Shown piece after piece: positions 9,179-18,019 of a DNA stretch of 64,000 nucleotides. Both the position numbers and the translations under genes were made by a program. The stretch comes from Ulvibacterium sp. (GTDB lineage: Bacteria > Bacteroidota > Bacteroidia > Flavobacteriales > Flavobacteriaceae): assembly GCF_028285715.1 (NCBI RefSeq), contig NZ_JANQOO010000006.1, positions 44,891 to 108,890 of the forward strand, given 5' to 3'. Below the pieces are notes generated by a model, which was not told where the DNA came from, did not search any database, and saw only the letters and a list, made by a program, of their open reading frames with translations. The stretch's first letter is position 1. Every line of letters begins with the position of its first letter.

Positions 9179-9577
9179 ATGTACATAGAAACGCCTAAAA
9201 AGAGTATTTCAAAAAACCAAGAGCAGGTTTTCGATTTTCTTAGTGAACTTAAGAATTTTGAAAAATTGATGCCCAATAGCACTGACAAATTTGAACTTAT
9301 CAATGAAGACCGATTCCTGTTCGCCTTAAAGGGCATGCCCGAAATTGTGTTGCAACGAAAGGAACAATTCCCACATAACAAAATTGTTTTAGGAGCCGCA
9401 AGCGAAAAACTACCTTTTACGCTCACGGCCGATATCTTGGCCATAACTGATGGAGAAACCCAGGTAGCATTAAGTTTTCAAGGGGAATTCAATGCCATGA
9501 TGGCCATGATGATAAAGCAACCCATCACCAATTTTATGGATACCTTGTTGGAAAACTTGGCTAAAACCCTAGTATAG
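9179..9577 (+). CDS. SRPBCC (START-like) superfamily protein
   Basis: The 132-residue protein looks like a small ligand-binding START/Bet-v1-like fold: an N-terminal strand (IETPKKSIS), a helix with NQEQVFDFLSELKNFEKLMP, then alternating strands and a long C-terminal helix (FMDTLLENLAKTLV). There are no membrane segments or catalytic motifs. It starts 3 bases after pyrE and is probably co-transcribed, but nothing in its sequence links it to pyrimidines. Its ligand and role are unknown. The 3' end overlaps the convergent birA gene by 9 bases. Confidence 0.75.
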   Translation: MYIETPKKSISKNQEQVFDFLSELKNFEKLMPNSTDKFELINEDRFLFALKGMPEIVLQRKEQFPHNKIVLGAASEKLPFTLTADILAITDGETQVALSFQGEFNAMMAMMIKQPITNFMDTLLENLAKTLV

Positions 9578-10300
9578 CTGGGTTATTTCCTTAAAAGCGA
9601 ATTCTTTTTTTACATTATCCTCAAGCGCAATAATCAGTTTACCTTCGGTAGAGACACCGCGAATAAATCCCATAAATCTATTCCCATTGGTATCCTTAAA
9701 TGTCGCTGGTCTGTCCTTTAAAAACAATATCTCCAAATAGGCTTCCCATAATTTTTCACTTCCACTTTCTTGGAAATCCTTAAAAACAGACTTTAAACTT
9801 TTCAATAATTCACTTAGAAGCTCATCCAGGTCAAATGTTTTGCCCAACAACAATTTCAACGAGGAAGCTTTGGGAACATTATGGAAAATCGTCTGGTTGG
9901 CATTAAGCCCAATACCAATGATAGAGGCTTTTATCGTATTACCCATTACGATATTCTCGATAAGAATGCCACAAATTTTGGAAGTACCTGACAGAATGTC
10001 GTTAGGCCATTTGACCTTTAAATCAGGAACATGAAGGTTATTCAAACAATTGAATAGGGCAAGTGATACTATGATGTTCAACAAAAAGGGATTATCTGCA
10101 GGAAGGTCGTTGTTTTCTTTTAAAACACTAAATGTTAGGTTCTTACCCTCTTCCGATATCCACTGCTCACCCCTTTGTCCTCTACCCTGAAACTGTTTCT
10201 TGGCAACGACTACCGTGAAGTCCTCGGAGGTTTTGGAAGCAATAAGTTTTTTTAGGTACGCATTGGTAGAGTCTATGGCATCAAGTTTGATTATTGGCAT
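9569..10300 (-). CDS. birA: Biotin--[acetyl-CoA-carboxylase] ligase, monofunctional
   Basis: BirA activates biotin with ATP and attaches it to the biotin carboxyl carrier lysine. The 243-residue product contains the biotinyl-AMP loop in KKQFQGRGQRGEQWISEEGK, then LTFSVL, the conserved KWPNDI with the catalytic lysine, and GILIENIV. The N-terminal helix-turn-helix of bifunctional BirA repressors is absent, so it should not regulate transcription. A small C-terminal SH3-like domain (about residues 195-243, GFIRGVSTEGKLIIAL) is present. It is divergent from rsfS, with about 95 bases between. Confidence 0.92.
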   Translation of the reverse strand: MPIIKLDAIDSTNAYLKKLIASKTSEDFTVVVAKKQFQGRGQRGEQWISEEGKNLTFSVLKENNDLPADNPFLLNIIVSLALFNCLNNLHVPDLKVKWPNDILSGTSKICGILIENIVMGNTIKASIIGIGLNANQTIFHNVPKASSLKLLLGKTFDLDELLSELLKSLKSVFKDFQESGSEKLWEAYLEILFLKDRPATFKDTNGNRFMGFIRGVSTEGKLIIALEDNVKKEFAFKEITQLY

Positions 10301-10367
10301 GGGGCAACCTTTAGATTCTATCTTTAATCAATTGTTAAAAACTAGAGGTAAAAGAACAAAAAAATAA

Positions 10368-10375
10368 TAACTTTG
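10368..10375 (+). promoter_or_regulatory. Promoter -7 element of the rsfS-ftsH operon
   Basis: TAACTTTG matches TAnnTTTG exactly, 19 bases before the rsfS ATG, in the birA-rsfS divergent gap. No well-placed TTG at -33 is visible. Confidence 0.45.
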
Positions 10376-10394
10376 CTTAAACTAAAATTTTTGA

Positions 10395-10781
10395 ATGCAG
10401 AAAAGGAAAGCTAGCGCAGACGAGTTAATCGCACTAATTTTACAGGGAATTGATGAAGTAAAGGGAAACGATGTAAGCTTGCTTGACTTAAGGGAAATTG
10501 AAAATACTGTTTGTGACTACTTTATAATTTGCAGTGGTACTTCCAACACCCACGTTAATGCTATCACCGGATCTATCCAAAAAACAGTTAGCAAAGCAAT
10601 TAAGGACAGGCCTTGGCACGTAGAGGGCGAAGATAATGCCGAGTGGGTTCTAATGGATTACGTCAATGTCGTAGTCCATGTCTTCCAGAAGCATGCACGG
10701 GAATTCTATGATATTGAAGGTCTTTGGGGCGATGCCAAGTTCACCGAAATCGAAAGTAGCATAAACCAAGCCTTGAAATAA
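10395..10781 (+). CDS. rsfS: Ribosomal silencing factor RsfS
   Basis: RsfS binds ribosomal protein uL14 on the 50S subunit and blocks joining with 30S when nutrients fall. The 128-residue length is typical. Family motifs are visible: the helix with LIALILQGIDEVKG, LDLREIENTVCDYFIICSGT, RPWHVEGEDNAEWVLMDYVN, and VVHVFQKHAREFYDIEGLWG. The downstream ftsH gene begins 39 bases later, an order widely conserved in Flavobacteriia, so the pair is probably transcribed together from the promoter element at 10368. Confidence 0.93.
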   Translation: MQKRKASADELIALILQGIDEVKGNDVSLLDLREIENTVCDYFIICSGTSNTHVNAITGSIQKTVSKAIKDRPWHVEGEDNAEWVLMDYVNVVVHVFQKHAREFYDIEGLWGDAKFTEIESSINQALK

Positions 10782-10820
10782 TCCCTTAGGATTACCAAAA
10801 AAAGGGCAAAAAATAAAATA

Positions 10821-12836
10821 ATGGCAAAAGAAAGCAATACAAATCCTAAAAAACCCAGATTCAGTTCCTGGTGGATTTATGGATTGATCGCAATTTTACT
10901 AATTGGGTTCCAGTTCTTTGGAAGTGGTAATCTCTCCAGTACCAAGAAAACCACTACTTCGGAATTACAGGAGTATCTTAGAAATGGGGATATCGAAAAA
11001 ATTCTGATAATCACCAATACAAGACAGGCCAAAGTCTTTTTAACGGACGAGGCACTCCAAAAGGATGTTCATAAAGACGTTAAGGACCAGCCCTTTGCAT
11101 TAAGCCCCTCGGCTTCGCCACAATATGTTCTTGATTACGGAGATCTTCAAAATTTTGAGAACGAGATTAAAAATCTAAAAACAGAAAACAATCTGGATAC
11201 CATAGTGGACTATGATACGGAGTCCAACTACCTGGGTGATTTTTTGTTGGGGATCCTTCCCTTCGTTTTGATTATTGGCATCTGGATTTATTTAATGCGC
11301 AGAATGTCCGGTGGAGGTGGCGGGGGTGCCGGCGGCCAGATTTTCAATATTGGTAAATCCAAGGCCAAGCTTTTTGATGAAAAGACGGACACTCGCACAT
11401 CGTTTAGGGATGTAGCGGGGTTAGAGGGAGCCAAGGAAGAGGTGGAGGAAATCGTGGAGTTCCTCAAGAACCCGGACAAGTATACTTCTTTAGGAGGAAA
11501 GATTCCAAAAGGAGCACTTCTCGTAGGTCCTCCCGGAACAGGGAAGACACTACTGGCCAAAGCGGTTGCAGGAGAAGCCAAGGTACCTTTTTTCTCGCTT
11601 TCCGGATCCGACTTTGTTGAAATGTTTGTCGGAGTCGGTGCTTCTAGGGTACGTGACCTTTTTAAACAGGCTAAGGATAAATCCCCTGCTATAATATTTA
11701 TTGATGAAATTGATGCCATTGGTAGGGCAAGAGGAAAGAACAATTTCACAGGTTCGAATGACGAACGCGAAAACACGCTTAACCAGTTACTAACCGAAAT
11801 GGATGGTTTTGGCACCAATACCAATGTCATTGTACTTGCCGCAACCAACCGGGCAGATGTATTGGACAAAGCCTTAATGCGAGCTGGAAGGTTTGATAGA
11901 CAGATATACGTTGACCTACCTGATATCAGGGAACGTAAGGAAATCTTCGAGGTGCATCTGAGACCTATCAAGACCGCAGAGACATTAGATCTCGATTTTT
12001 TGGCCAGACAGACTCCTGGTTTTTCAGGTGCTGATATTGCCAATGTATGTAATGAAGCCGCATTGATCGCGGCACGTAAGGAGAAAAAGGCAGTAACCAA
12101 GCAGGATTTTTTGGATGCTGTGGACCGTATTGTGGGTGGTCTGGAAAAAAAGAACAAAATCATTACCGCAGGCGAGAAAAAGACCATAGCCTACCATGAA
12201 GCAGGGCATGCCACTGTTAGTTGGATGTTGGAACATGCTGCCCCCTTGGTAAAGGTGACCATAGTACCCAGGGGACAATCACTGGGCGCAGCATGGTATT
12301 TACCGGAAGAACGTCTTATCGTACGTCCCGAACAAATGAAGGATGAAATGTGTGCGACTCTGGGAGGGCGTGCTGCGGAAAAAGTGATTTTTGATAAAAT
12401 TTCTACAGGCGCTTTGAGCGACTTGGAAAAAGTTACGAAACAAGCCAGGGCCATGGTGACCATCTATGGACTTAATGAAGAAATTGGAAATCTTACATAT
12501 TACGATTCCTCGGGTCAAAGCGAATATGGCTTTACGAAACCTTACAGTGAAGAAACTGCCCAACGTATTGATACTGAAATCTCCAAAATCATAGAAGAAC
12601 AGTACCAAAGGGCGGTAGAAGTACTTGAAAGTAATAAAGACAAGTTGATTACCTTGGCGGAACGACTTTTGGAGAAAGAGGTCATTTTTAAAGAAGACCT
12701 CGAGAAGATATTTGGAAAAAGGCCTTTTGAAAAGGAATTTGACCAAAAAGGGCAGGAAAAATTAAATGGAGAGAAAAAGACAGAAGACATTGCCGTAGAA
12801 GAAAAGGAGGAAGAAGAAAAAAAAGAAAATAAATAA
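10821..12836 (+). CDS. ftsH: ATP-dependent zinc metalloprotease FtsH
   Basis: FtsH is a hexameric inner-membrane AAA+ protease that removes misfolded membrane proteins and some regulators. The 671-residue protein has a transmembrane helix at about 16-34, a periplasmic loop, and a second helix at about 139-158. A glycine-rich linker ([10 protein letters not shown]) leads to the AAA domain with Walker A GPPGTGKT at 236-243 and Walker B FIDEID near 293-298. The SRH region includes RAGRFDR, and the zinc site is HEAGH at 459-463. The extreme C-terminus is highly charged, rich in Glu and Lys. The periplasmic loop is longer than in E. coli FtsH, as is usual in Bacteroidota. Confidence 0.97.
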   Translation: MAKESNTNPKKPRFSSWWIYGLIAILLIGFQFFGSGNLSSTKKTTTSELQEYLRNGDIEKILIITNTRQAKVFLTDEALQKDVHKDVKDQPFALSPSASPQYVLDYGDLQNFENEIKNLKTENNLDTIVDYDTESNYLGDFLLGILPFVLIIGIWIYLMRRMSGGGGGGAGGQIFNIGKSKAKLFDEKTDTRTSFRDVAGLEGAKEEVEEIVEFLKNPDKYTSLGGKIPKGALLVGPPGTGKTLLAKAVAGEAKVPFFSLSGSDFVEMFVGVGASRVRDLFKQAKDKSPAIIFIDEIDAIGRARGKNNFTGSNDERENTLNQLLTEMDGFGTNTNVIVLAATNRADVLDKALMRAGRFDRQIYVDLPDIRERKEIFEVHLRPIKTAETLDLDFLARQTPGFSGADIANVCNEAALIAARKEKKAVTKQDFLDAVDRIVGGLEKKNKIITAGEKKTIAYHEAGHATVSWMLEHAAPLVKVTIVPRGQSLGAAWYLPEERLIVRPEQMKDEMCATLGGRAAEKVIFDKISTGALSDLEKVTKQARAMVTIYGLNEEIGNLTYYDSSGQSEYGFTKPYSEETAQRIDTEISKIIEEQYQRAVEVLESNKDKLITLAERLLEKEVIFKEDLEKIFGKRPFEKEFDQKGQEKLNGEKKTEDIAVEEKEEEEKKENK

Positions 12837-12895
12837 TAAACTTGCACGTTCATCAATAATGACAGGATAGTGTATTAAGAAGTTTATCATGTAAA

Positions 12896-13504
12896 ATGGG
12901 GCTATTTGACAAACTATTTGGAGGTGGCAAAAGAGTTTCCAAGGAGACTGTGGAAACCAGAGGAGTGCATATGCCAGATCTCAACATCCCCGTTGATGAA
13001 AAATTTACGATTCACTTTAAAAAAAATGGCGGCAAATTTCTGTATTGCGATTCCTTTTCGGAAATCTCCGAGGCCCTAAGAAATATTGTCCAAGAGAACA
13101 ATTGGCAGGAACATCCATTTTTTGCCATGGATTCCAGATTAAAAGAAAGGTTTTCCAAGGAGGGAATTTCGTATACCACAAACAGCAAGGACAGTGAAGT
13201 ATTTTTCACCACATGTGAGCATTTAATTGCTCAAAATGGTTCTATATTAGTCTGTTCCAATCAGTTAAATGAAAAAAAACTTCATGAACTTCCGGCCAAT
13301 GTAATTGTTTTTGCTACTACAAGCCAATTGGTTGAATCCATTGGGGAGGGCCTCAAGACCATCAAAAAGAAATACGGTCACAGTATCCCTGCCAATATTA
13401 CTACTTTAAAACACTTTCAGGCGACCGATCAAAACTCGCATGATTTTTTAACCTATGGAAGCAGTTCCAAAAATCTGTATCTTTTACTTCTGGAAGACCT
13501 TTAG
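12896..13504 (+). CDS. LUD-domain (LutC/YkgG-like) protein
   Basis: The 202-residue protein has the LUD fold: a short N-terminal MGLFDKLFGGGKR segment, then a domain with SILVCSNQLNEKKLHELPAN, VIVFATTSQLVESIGEGL and a C-terminal strand LYLLLLEDL. LUD proteins include LutC of lactate utilisation, but the partner LutA/LutB iron-sulfur genes are absent here. In flavobacteria this short version is found between ftsH and cdsA, which argues for a separate, unknown housekeeping role. cdsA begins one base after its stop, so translation is probably coupled. Confidence 0.75.
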   Translation: MGLFDKLFGGGKRVSKETVETRGVHMPDLNIPVDEKFTIHFKKNGGKFLYCDSFSEISEALRNIVQENNWQEHPFFAMDSRLKERFSKEGISYTTNSKDSEVFFTTCEHLIAQNGSILVCSNQLNEKKLHELPANVIVFATTSQLVESIGEGLKTIKKKYGHSIPANITTLKHFQATDQNSHDFLTYGSSSKNLYLLLLEDL

Positions 13505-13505
13505 T

Positions 13506-14309
13506 ATGAGAGAGATTTTTAGACGTGCCCTTACCGGAGCTGTTTATGTCATTTTATTGTTATCTGCAGTTTTTCTAAGCTCCGATGCCTTCGATTTTCT
13601 TTTTATGACATTTGGTCTAGCCTGCCTTTATGAGTACAAAAGGCTTGTGCAACTTCGAGGATATCATATTTTTTTGGCTTATTTGGCTCTTTGGTGGGCC
13701 TACATTTATTTGGTCCATGACCTTTCATTAATATATGTGTTATTGTTTCTAACAGTAATTGTGGATTGTGCACTTCTTTTTTATTTATTCTCGAAAAACA
13801 AAAATTTATTCAGCACTTTTAGAAAATTCGTCGTTGGCCTCTTTTATATTGGAGGAGGGTGTATTTTTTTGACCATGATCCCATATAAGGACGATGATTT
13901 TGCCAAACTTTTGATTATGGGCATTTTTATTCTTATTTGGGTCAATGATACATTTGCCTATATCGTTGGGCGAAGTTTAGGACGTACAAAGCTATATCCT
14001 TCAATTTCTCCTAAAAAAACTGTGGAAGGTACACTGGGTGGTTTTATCTTTGCCCTAGGTGCCGCCTATATTATTGGAAAATATGAACCTATCATCAATC
14101 CTGAACAGTGGATTATTTTAGCAATAGTCATTGTAATATTTGGTAGCCTTGGGGATTTATTGGAATCCAAATTAAAACGTAGTGCTGGTGTGAAGGACAG
14201 TGGAGCCATTTTACCTGGTCATGGCGGTATGCTAGATCGATTGGACAGTCTTATTTTTGCCGCACCGTTTGCATACCTAACCTTAATCTTTTGTACTTAT
14301 GTTTCATAA
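13506..14309 (+). CDS. cdsA: Phosphatidate cytidylyltransferase
   Basis: CdsA makes CDP-diacylglycerol from phosphatidic acid and CTP at the inner membrane, the branch point of phospholipid synthesis. The 267-residue protein has about seven to eight hydrophobic helices. The CTP-transferase signature appears near the C-terminus as KLKRSAGVKDSGAILPGHGG followed by MLDRLDS. The ATG at 13506 (MREIFRRALTGAVYV) is preferred; the frame from 13455 would overlap the LUD gene. Its last 11 bases overlap the psd start. Confidence 0.95.
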   Translation: MREIFRRALTGAVYVILLLSAVFLSSDAFDFLFMTFGLACLYEYKRLVQLRGYHIFLAYLALWWAYIYLVHDLSLIYVLLFLTVIVDCALLFYLFSKNKNLFSTFRKFVVGLFYIGGGCIFLTMIPYKDDDFAKLLIMGIFILIWVNDTFAYIVGRSLGRTKLYPSISPKKTVEGTLGGFIFALGAAYIIGKYEPIINPEQWIILAIVIVIFGSLGDLLESKLKRSAGVKDSGAILPGHGGMLDRLDSLIFAAPFAYLTLIFCTYVS

Positions 14310-14982
14310 GGAAGGCCAAAAAATTATTATTACAACTTTTTTTATAGTCTGTGCAGCAGTATTGTTATCCCAATTTTATGTTGGTACGGCTTGGTTGCGG
14401 TTAGGAATTCAAATTCTTTCTTTGGTATTTCTTGTTCTAATACTTCAATTTTTTCGTAACCCAAAGCGAAAAGTCCTCAAAAACTTCGATGAAGTTTTGG
14501 CCCCTGTAGATGGGAAAGTAGTGGTCATCGAAGAAGTTCAAGAGGACGAATATTTTAAGGATAAACGCCTACAGGTATCTATTTTTATGTCCCCTATCAA
14601 TGTTCATGTAACACGATATCCAGCTAGTGGGAGCATAAAGTATTCCAAATACCATCCGGGAAAATACTTGGTGGCGTGGCATCCTAAATCCAGTACGGAC
14701 AACGAACGTACCACAGTTGTGATACGAACCCCAAAATTTGGGGATATCCTATATCGACAGATTGCCGGGGCAATGGCCAGGCGCATCATAAATTATGCGG
14801 AAAAAGGCGAAAGTGTGCAACAAGGGGATGATGCAGGGTTTATAAAATTTGGCTCTAGGGTAGACTTGTTACTACCTTTGGATTGTGCCATTACCGTTAA
14901 ACTGAATCAAAAGGTAGTCGGTGCAAAAACCTGTATAGCCACAATTGTGGACAAGGATGAAGAAGCAGAAATTACATACTGA
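14299..14982 (+). CDS. psd: Phosphatidylserine decarboxylase proenzyme (short type)
   Basis: Psd decarboxylates phosphatidylserine to phosphatidylethanolamine, the main phospholipid of most Bacteroidota. The 227-residue length fits the short PSD-A class. Two N-terminal hydrophobic helices (about 9-50) anchor it, followed by LAPVDGKVVVIEE, SIFMSPINVHVTRYP and the WHPKSSTDNER region. The self-cleavage site that yields the pyruvoyl group is G185-S186 in FIKFGSRVDLLLP. It overlaps cdsA by 11 bases and the next gene by 26 bases, so the three are translationally coupled. A separate phosphatidylserine synthase gene is not in this window. Confidence 0.93.
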   Translation: MFHKEGQKIIITTFFIVCAAVLLSQFYVGTAWLRLGIQILSLVFLVLILQFFRNPKRKVLKNFDEVLAPVDGKVVVIEEVQEDEYFKDKRLQVSIFMSPINVHVTRYPASGSIKYSKYHPGKYLVAWHPKSSTDNERTTVVIRTPKFGDILYRQIAGAMARRIINYAEKGESVQQGDDAGFIKFGSRVDLLLPLDCAITVKLNQKVVGAKTCIATIVDKDEEAEITY

Positions 14983-15217
14983 TTTTTTGGAGGCCGTAGA
15001 GTTTGTGAACAACTATACGAAACCGCTTCCGGCCGATCTTTTACTAAAACTTTATGCCTATTATAAAATTGCAAATAAAAATTTTAGCAACCCTGGAAGC
15101 AAGACCCCGCTTATTAACGCCTTTAAGGCCAATGCGTTGATCCAGGCCAAAAACATTGGTAGGGAGGAGGCCATGAAACAATACACAAAGTTGGTCAATA
15201 AGGAAATTAGGAAATAG
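14957..15217 (+). CDS. Acyl-CoA-binding protein (ACBP)
   Basis: The 86-residue protein has the four-helix ACBP pattern: FLEAVEFVNNY, then LLLKLYAYYKIANKNFSNPG, KTPLINAFKANALIQAKNIG and EEAMKQYTKLVNKE. ACBPs bind long-chain acyl-CoA and are best known in eukaryotes; a minority of bacteria have them. The ATG at 14957 lies 26 bases inside psd, an unusually deep overlap that ties its translation to phospholipid synthesis. An earlier GTG at 14948 is possible. It may buffer acyl-CoA for the lipid pathway; that is inference from position. Confidence 0.82.
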   Translation: MKKQKLHTDFLEAVEFVNNYTKPLPADLLLKLYAYYKIANKNFSNPGSKTPLINAFKANALIQAKNIGREEAMKQYTKLVNKEIRK

Positions 15218-15270
15218 TAGATAGACTCAATGGAAAAAACCAAGTGAAAAATTGAGGTCGGTTCTAAGCC

Positions 15271-16032
15271 TTACTGATACAGATCGTTGATATCCGCTCC
15301 GCAAAGCTCAAAAAGAAAATTGCCCATTTTTTGGGTCACATCCTTGAAAAACCGTTCACCCTTTTCAGAAGTCGAATTTATCGGGTTCCCTACTCCGGTA
15401 TCCTCACTGATCTGGGACCATTTGCGCTCTGCCCAGACCCATCCTTCGGAAAACGCCTTGATTTTATATTTTTTTGAGCCGCCGCTGCCCCATTTATCCT
15501 TTGGTAATACCAATTCCGGTTTTAGATAGAGCATAAGGCTGGTCTCCATTTCATCGGCATGGTCGCCTTCTTCTTGAAAATAATTCGATTTGTCCAGGGC
15601 TTGGGGCCAGTTAGAAAAGCTAATGAACATTTTCCGATACTTTAGGCCCAGTTCCCTTACCAAAGGTTTAAAGTTATTTCCTCCATGACTATTGAAAATC
15701 AATAGCTTATAAATTCCCTGACGATGCAAAACCTCGACAATATCGCATAGAATAGCAAACTGCGTACTAGGATTTAAATTAATATCCAAATAGATATCGG
15801 ATTGTCCCGTATTTACCCCAAAGGGAACGGTGGGGAGCACAATGACTTTGCCTCCTTTTTCCCAAGCAATCTTTGCCGATCCCGCAGCAAGGGCATCCGC
15901 TTCAAAATTGTCCGTGGCATACGGCAAGTGATAATTATGGGCTTCCGTGGCTCCCCAAGGCAGAACGGCCAAATCAAAATTCACATCTTTAAGGGTCTCC
16001 CAATTTGTCTCGGCCAAAATGTAAGGTCTCAT
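15271..16032 (-). CDS. Creatininase-family amidohydrolase
   Basis: The 253-residue protein has the creatininase-fold metal-binding segments: LPWGATEAHNYHLPYATDNF (Glu, His and Asp ligands), FNSHGGNNFKPLVREL, and GDHADEMETSLMLYL. Family members hydrolyse cyclic amides such as creatinine or formamides in riboflavin/F420 pathways, or act on mycofactocin precursors. Nothing near it identifies the substrate. It converges on the ACBP gene with 53 bases between, and a good promoter element lies just upstream at 16052. Confidence 0.85.
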   Translation of the reverse strand: MRPYILAETNWETLKDVNFDLAVLPWGATEAHNYHLPYATDNFEADALAAGSAKIAWEKGGKVIVLPTVPFGVNTGQSDIYLDINLNPSTQFAILCDIVEVLHRQGIYKLLIFNSHGGNNFKPLVRELGLKYRKMFISFSNWPQALDKSNYFQEEGDHADEMETSLMLYLKPELVLPKDKWGSGGSKKYKIKAFSEGWVWAERKWSQISEDTGVGNPINSTSEKGERFFKDVTQKMGNFLFELCGADINDLYQ

Positions 16033-16051
16033 AGTCTCAGATTTTATAGCG

Positions 16052-16059
16052 CAAACTTA
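16052..16059 (-). promoter_or_regulatory. Promoter -7 element of the creatininase-family gene
   Basis: On the reverse strand TAAGTTTG matches TAnnTTTG exactly and lies 19 bases before the ATG at 16032. No clear -33 TTG is placed correctly. Confidence 0.4.
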
Positions 16060-16195
16060 AAAAGCCATTTGCTAAATACGAATTCTATCGTTCAAAAAAA
16101 CCATGGCTTTCCTTCATTCAATCTCTCTAAACCGATTTGGCCGTCCCATAAAATCTATAGATCAACTGAATCAACCTCAGCACCAGAACACAGTT

Positions 16196-16981
16196 TTACT
16201 TGGCATAGGGAATGGTCTTCAGGACATGGTCAATAGCGCTTAGGCGTGCATTAGTCTTTTTATTGGCATTTATTATTACCCAAGGGGCGTATGAAGTATT
16301 CGTTTGGTTCAGCATTACCTCCTTGTACTTGGTATATTCTTCCCAAAGTTCTTGGGCCCTTTCATCTACAGGAGACATTTTCCAACGTTTTAAATTACTT
16401 TCCTTAATGTCCTCAAAACGTTTTTGCTGCTCTTCCTTGGTAATAGAAAAATAGAATTTGATCAAATAGGTATTGGACTGAATGATCATTTTCTCAAAAT
16501 CATTCACTTGTGACATAAATATGCTGTACTCTTCCTGAGTGCAAAAACCGTTTACCGGCTCTACCACGGCCCTATTATACCAACTCCTATCAAAGAATAC
16601 TATTTTACCCGGCTCGGGAAGATTATTCACATATCGTTGAAAATACCACTGTCCCTTCTCATCTTCCGTGGGTTTGTTCAATGCAACTATTCTATAGTAC
16701 CTAGGGTTAATATAGGCGGATATTCGGCGGATAGCACCTCCCTTTCCTGCAGCATCCCGGCCTTCGAACAAGATCACTATCTTTTTTCTATTCTCAATGG
16801 CCCAGGTTTGTAACTTCACCAGCTCTACCTGGCGCTTTCGCAAGTTGGTTTCGTATTGGGTATCCCTCAGTGCCTTCTCCAAATCCAAGTGCTTATTCGC
16901 AAAAAGGCTTCGTAGACCTATTTTACTATTTAGAAGCTTAATATGTTCTTCCGACAAATGCAAATTCTTAAAAGGATCCAT
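16196..16981 (-). CDS. ppk2: Polyphosphate kinase 2 family protein (second of a tandem pair)
   Basis: PPK2 enzymes transfer phosphate between polyphosphate and nucleotides, usually making NTPs from NDPs or NDPs from NMPs. The 261-residue single-domain protein shows Walker A GRDAAGKGG at about 74-82, the Walker B-like FFDRSWYNRAVVEPV, and the lid region LKRWKMSPVDERAQELW. The Asp in the Walker A segment suggests nucleoside-diphosphate activity, but class I and class III members are hard to tell apart by eye. It begins one base after the stop of the other ppk2 gene, so the two are co-transcribed and probably work together or as a hetero-oligomer. Confidence 0.9.
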   Translation of the reverse strand: MDPFKNLHLSEEHIKLLNSKIGLRSLFANKHLDLEKALRDTQYETNLRKRQVELVKLQTWAIENRKKIVILFEGRDAAGKGGAIRRISAYINPRYYRIVALNKPTEDEKGQWYFQRYVNNLPEPGKIVFFDRSWYNRAVVEPVNGFCTQEEYSIFMSQVNDFEKMIIQSNTYLIKFYFSITKEEQQKRFEDIKESNLKRWKMSPVDERAQELWEEYTKYKEVMLNQTNTSYAPWVIINANKKTNARLSAIDHVLKTIPYAK

Positions 16982-16982
16982 A

Positions 16983-17831
16983 CTAAATATCTATTTGCTT
17001 TGCATTCCTATAATAGCGAACGATGACATTGGGATCGGGTTGAATGGGTATTTTTGAATAATCCTTTTTCCGGTAATCAAATCTAGAAAGCACATAGCGC
17101 ATACTTTCCAGGCGAGCCGTTTGTTTATCGTTGGTCTTCACTATGATCCAGGGACTAAAATCCGTATGGGTTTTTGTAAACATTTGTTCCTTGTAGTAGG
17201 TATACTTGTCCCAAAGTTCCTGACCTTTCATATCGACCGGGCTAAACTTCCACTGTTTTAACGGGTTTCTTAATCGGGCCGTGAACCTTTTCTTCTGTTC
17301 CTCCTTGGAGATGGAAAACCAAAACTTGATCAATATAACGCCATCCTCATAAAGCATATGTTCAAAACCCGGAACCTGTACCATAAATTGAGCATACTGT
17401 TCTTCATTACAAAAACCCATTACGGGCTCCACCACAGCCCTATTGTACCAACTACGGTCAAAAAATACAATTTCCCCGGGGTTGGGGAGTTCCTTGATAT
17501 ATCTTCTGAAATACCATTGCCCTTTTTCATTATCAGTGGGTTTTGACAAGGCGACTACCCTTGCCGTCCTAGGGTTCAAATGTTCATAAAAACGTTTTAT
17601 GGAACCTCCTTTTCCGGCCGCATCCCTACCCTCAAAAAGAATGGCCACACGTAGGTTATTCTTTGAAATCCATTGTTGGAGGGAGACCAATTCGCTTTGA
17701 AGTTTTATAAGTTCCAATTCATACTTCAATTTTTTGACTACGTTATCGATCTTTATGTTTTTCCTTTTGGCAATTTCAATTAAATCCTTTCTCGTTTTTA
17801 CGCCCAATAAATCCTCAGAAGTGTATTGCAT
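16983..17831 (-). CDS. ppk2: Polyphosphate kinase 2 family protein (first of a tandem pair)
   Basis: The 282-residue protein has Walker A GRDAAGKGG at 68-76, Walker B-like FFDRSWYNRAVVEPVMGFC around 123-141, and the lid LKQWKFSPVDMKGQELW. Compared with its tandem neighbour the catalytic core is closely similar, but the N-terminal 60 residues differ and this copy has an extra C-terminal tail of about 25 residues (YSKIPIQPDPNVIVRYYRNA). That pattern suggests an old duplication followed by specialisation, for example one copy favouring purine diphosphates. The gene is transcribed leftward; a 188-base AT-rich gap lies upstream. Confidence 0.9.
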   Translation of the reverse strand: MQYTSEDLLGVKTRKDLIEIAKRKNIKIDNVVKKLKYELELIKLQSELVSLQQWISKNNLRVAILFEGRDAAGKGGSIKRFYEHLNPRTARVVALSKPTDNEKGQWYFRRYIKELPNPGEIVFFDRSWYNRAVVEPVMGFCNEEQYAQFMVQVPGFEHMLYEDGVILIKFWFSISKEEQKKRFTARLRNPLKQWKFSPVDMKGQELWDKYTYYKEQMFTKTHTDFSPWIIVKTNDKQTARLESMRYVLSRFDYRKKDYSKIPIQPDPNVIVRYYRNAKQIDI

Positions 17832-18019
17832 AGTGGTCGCCGGTTTGCAGAAACAATTTTCGGTTTAAACAATAGAAATACCGCAAGTTCAAAATAGTAA
17901 TGGTTTCCCTGTTGTCCTATAATCCATCAAAATAGTGTTTTTATACAAAACAGCCGGAGTGTACCGACAGAATTAAACGGATTTTTGACAAAAAGATAAA
18001 TATAAGAACGCTAAATTTT

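Noticed and set aside
11288..12187. 299-residue reverse frame inside ftsH
   Set aside because: It is the antisense of the conserved AAA domain; the Ser/Pro-rich product has no motifs.
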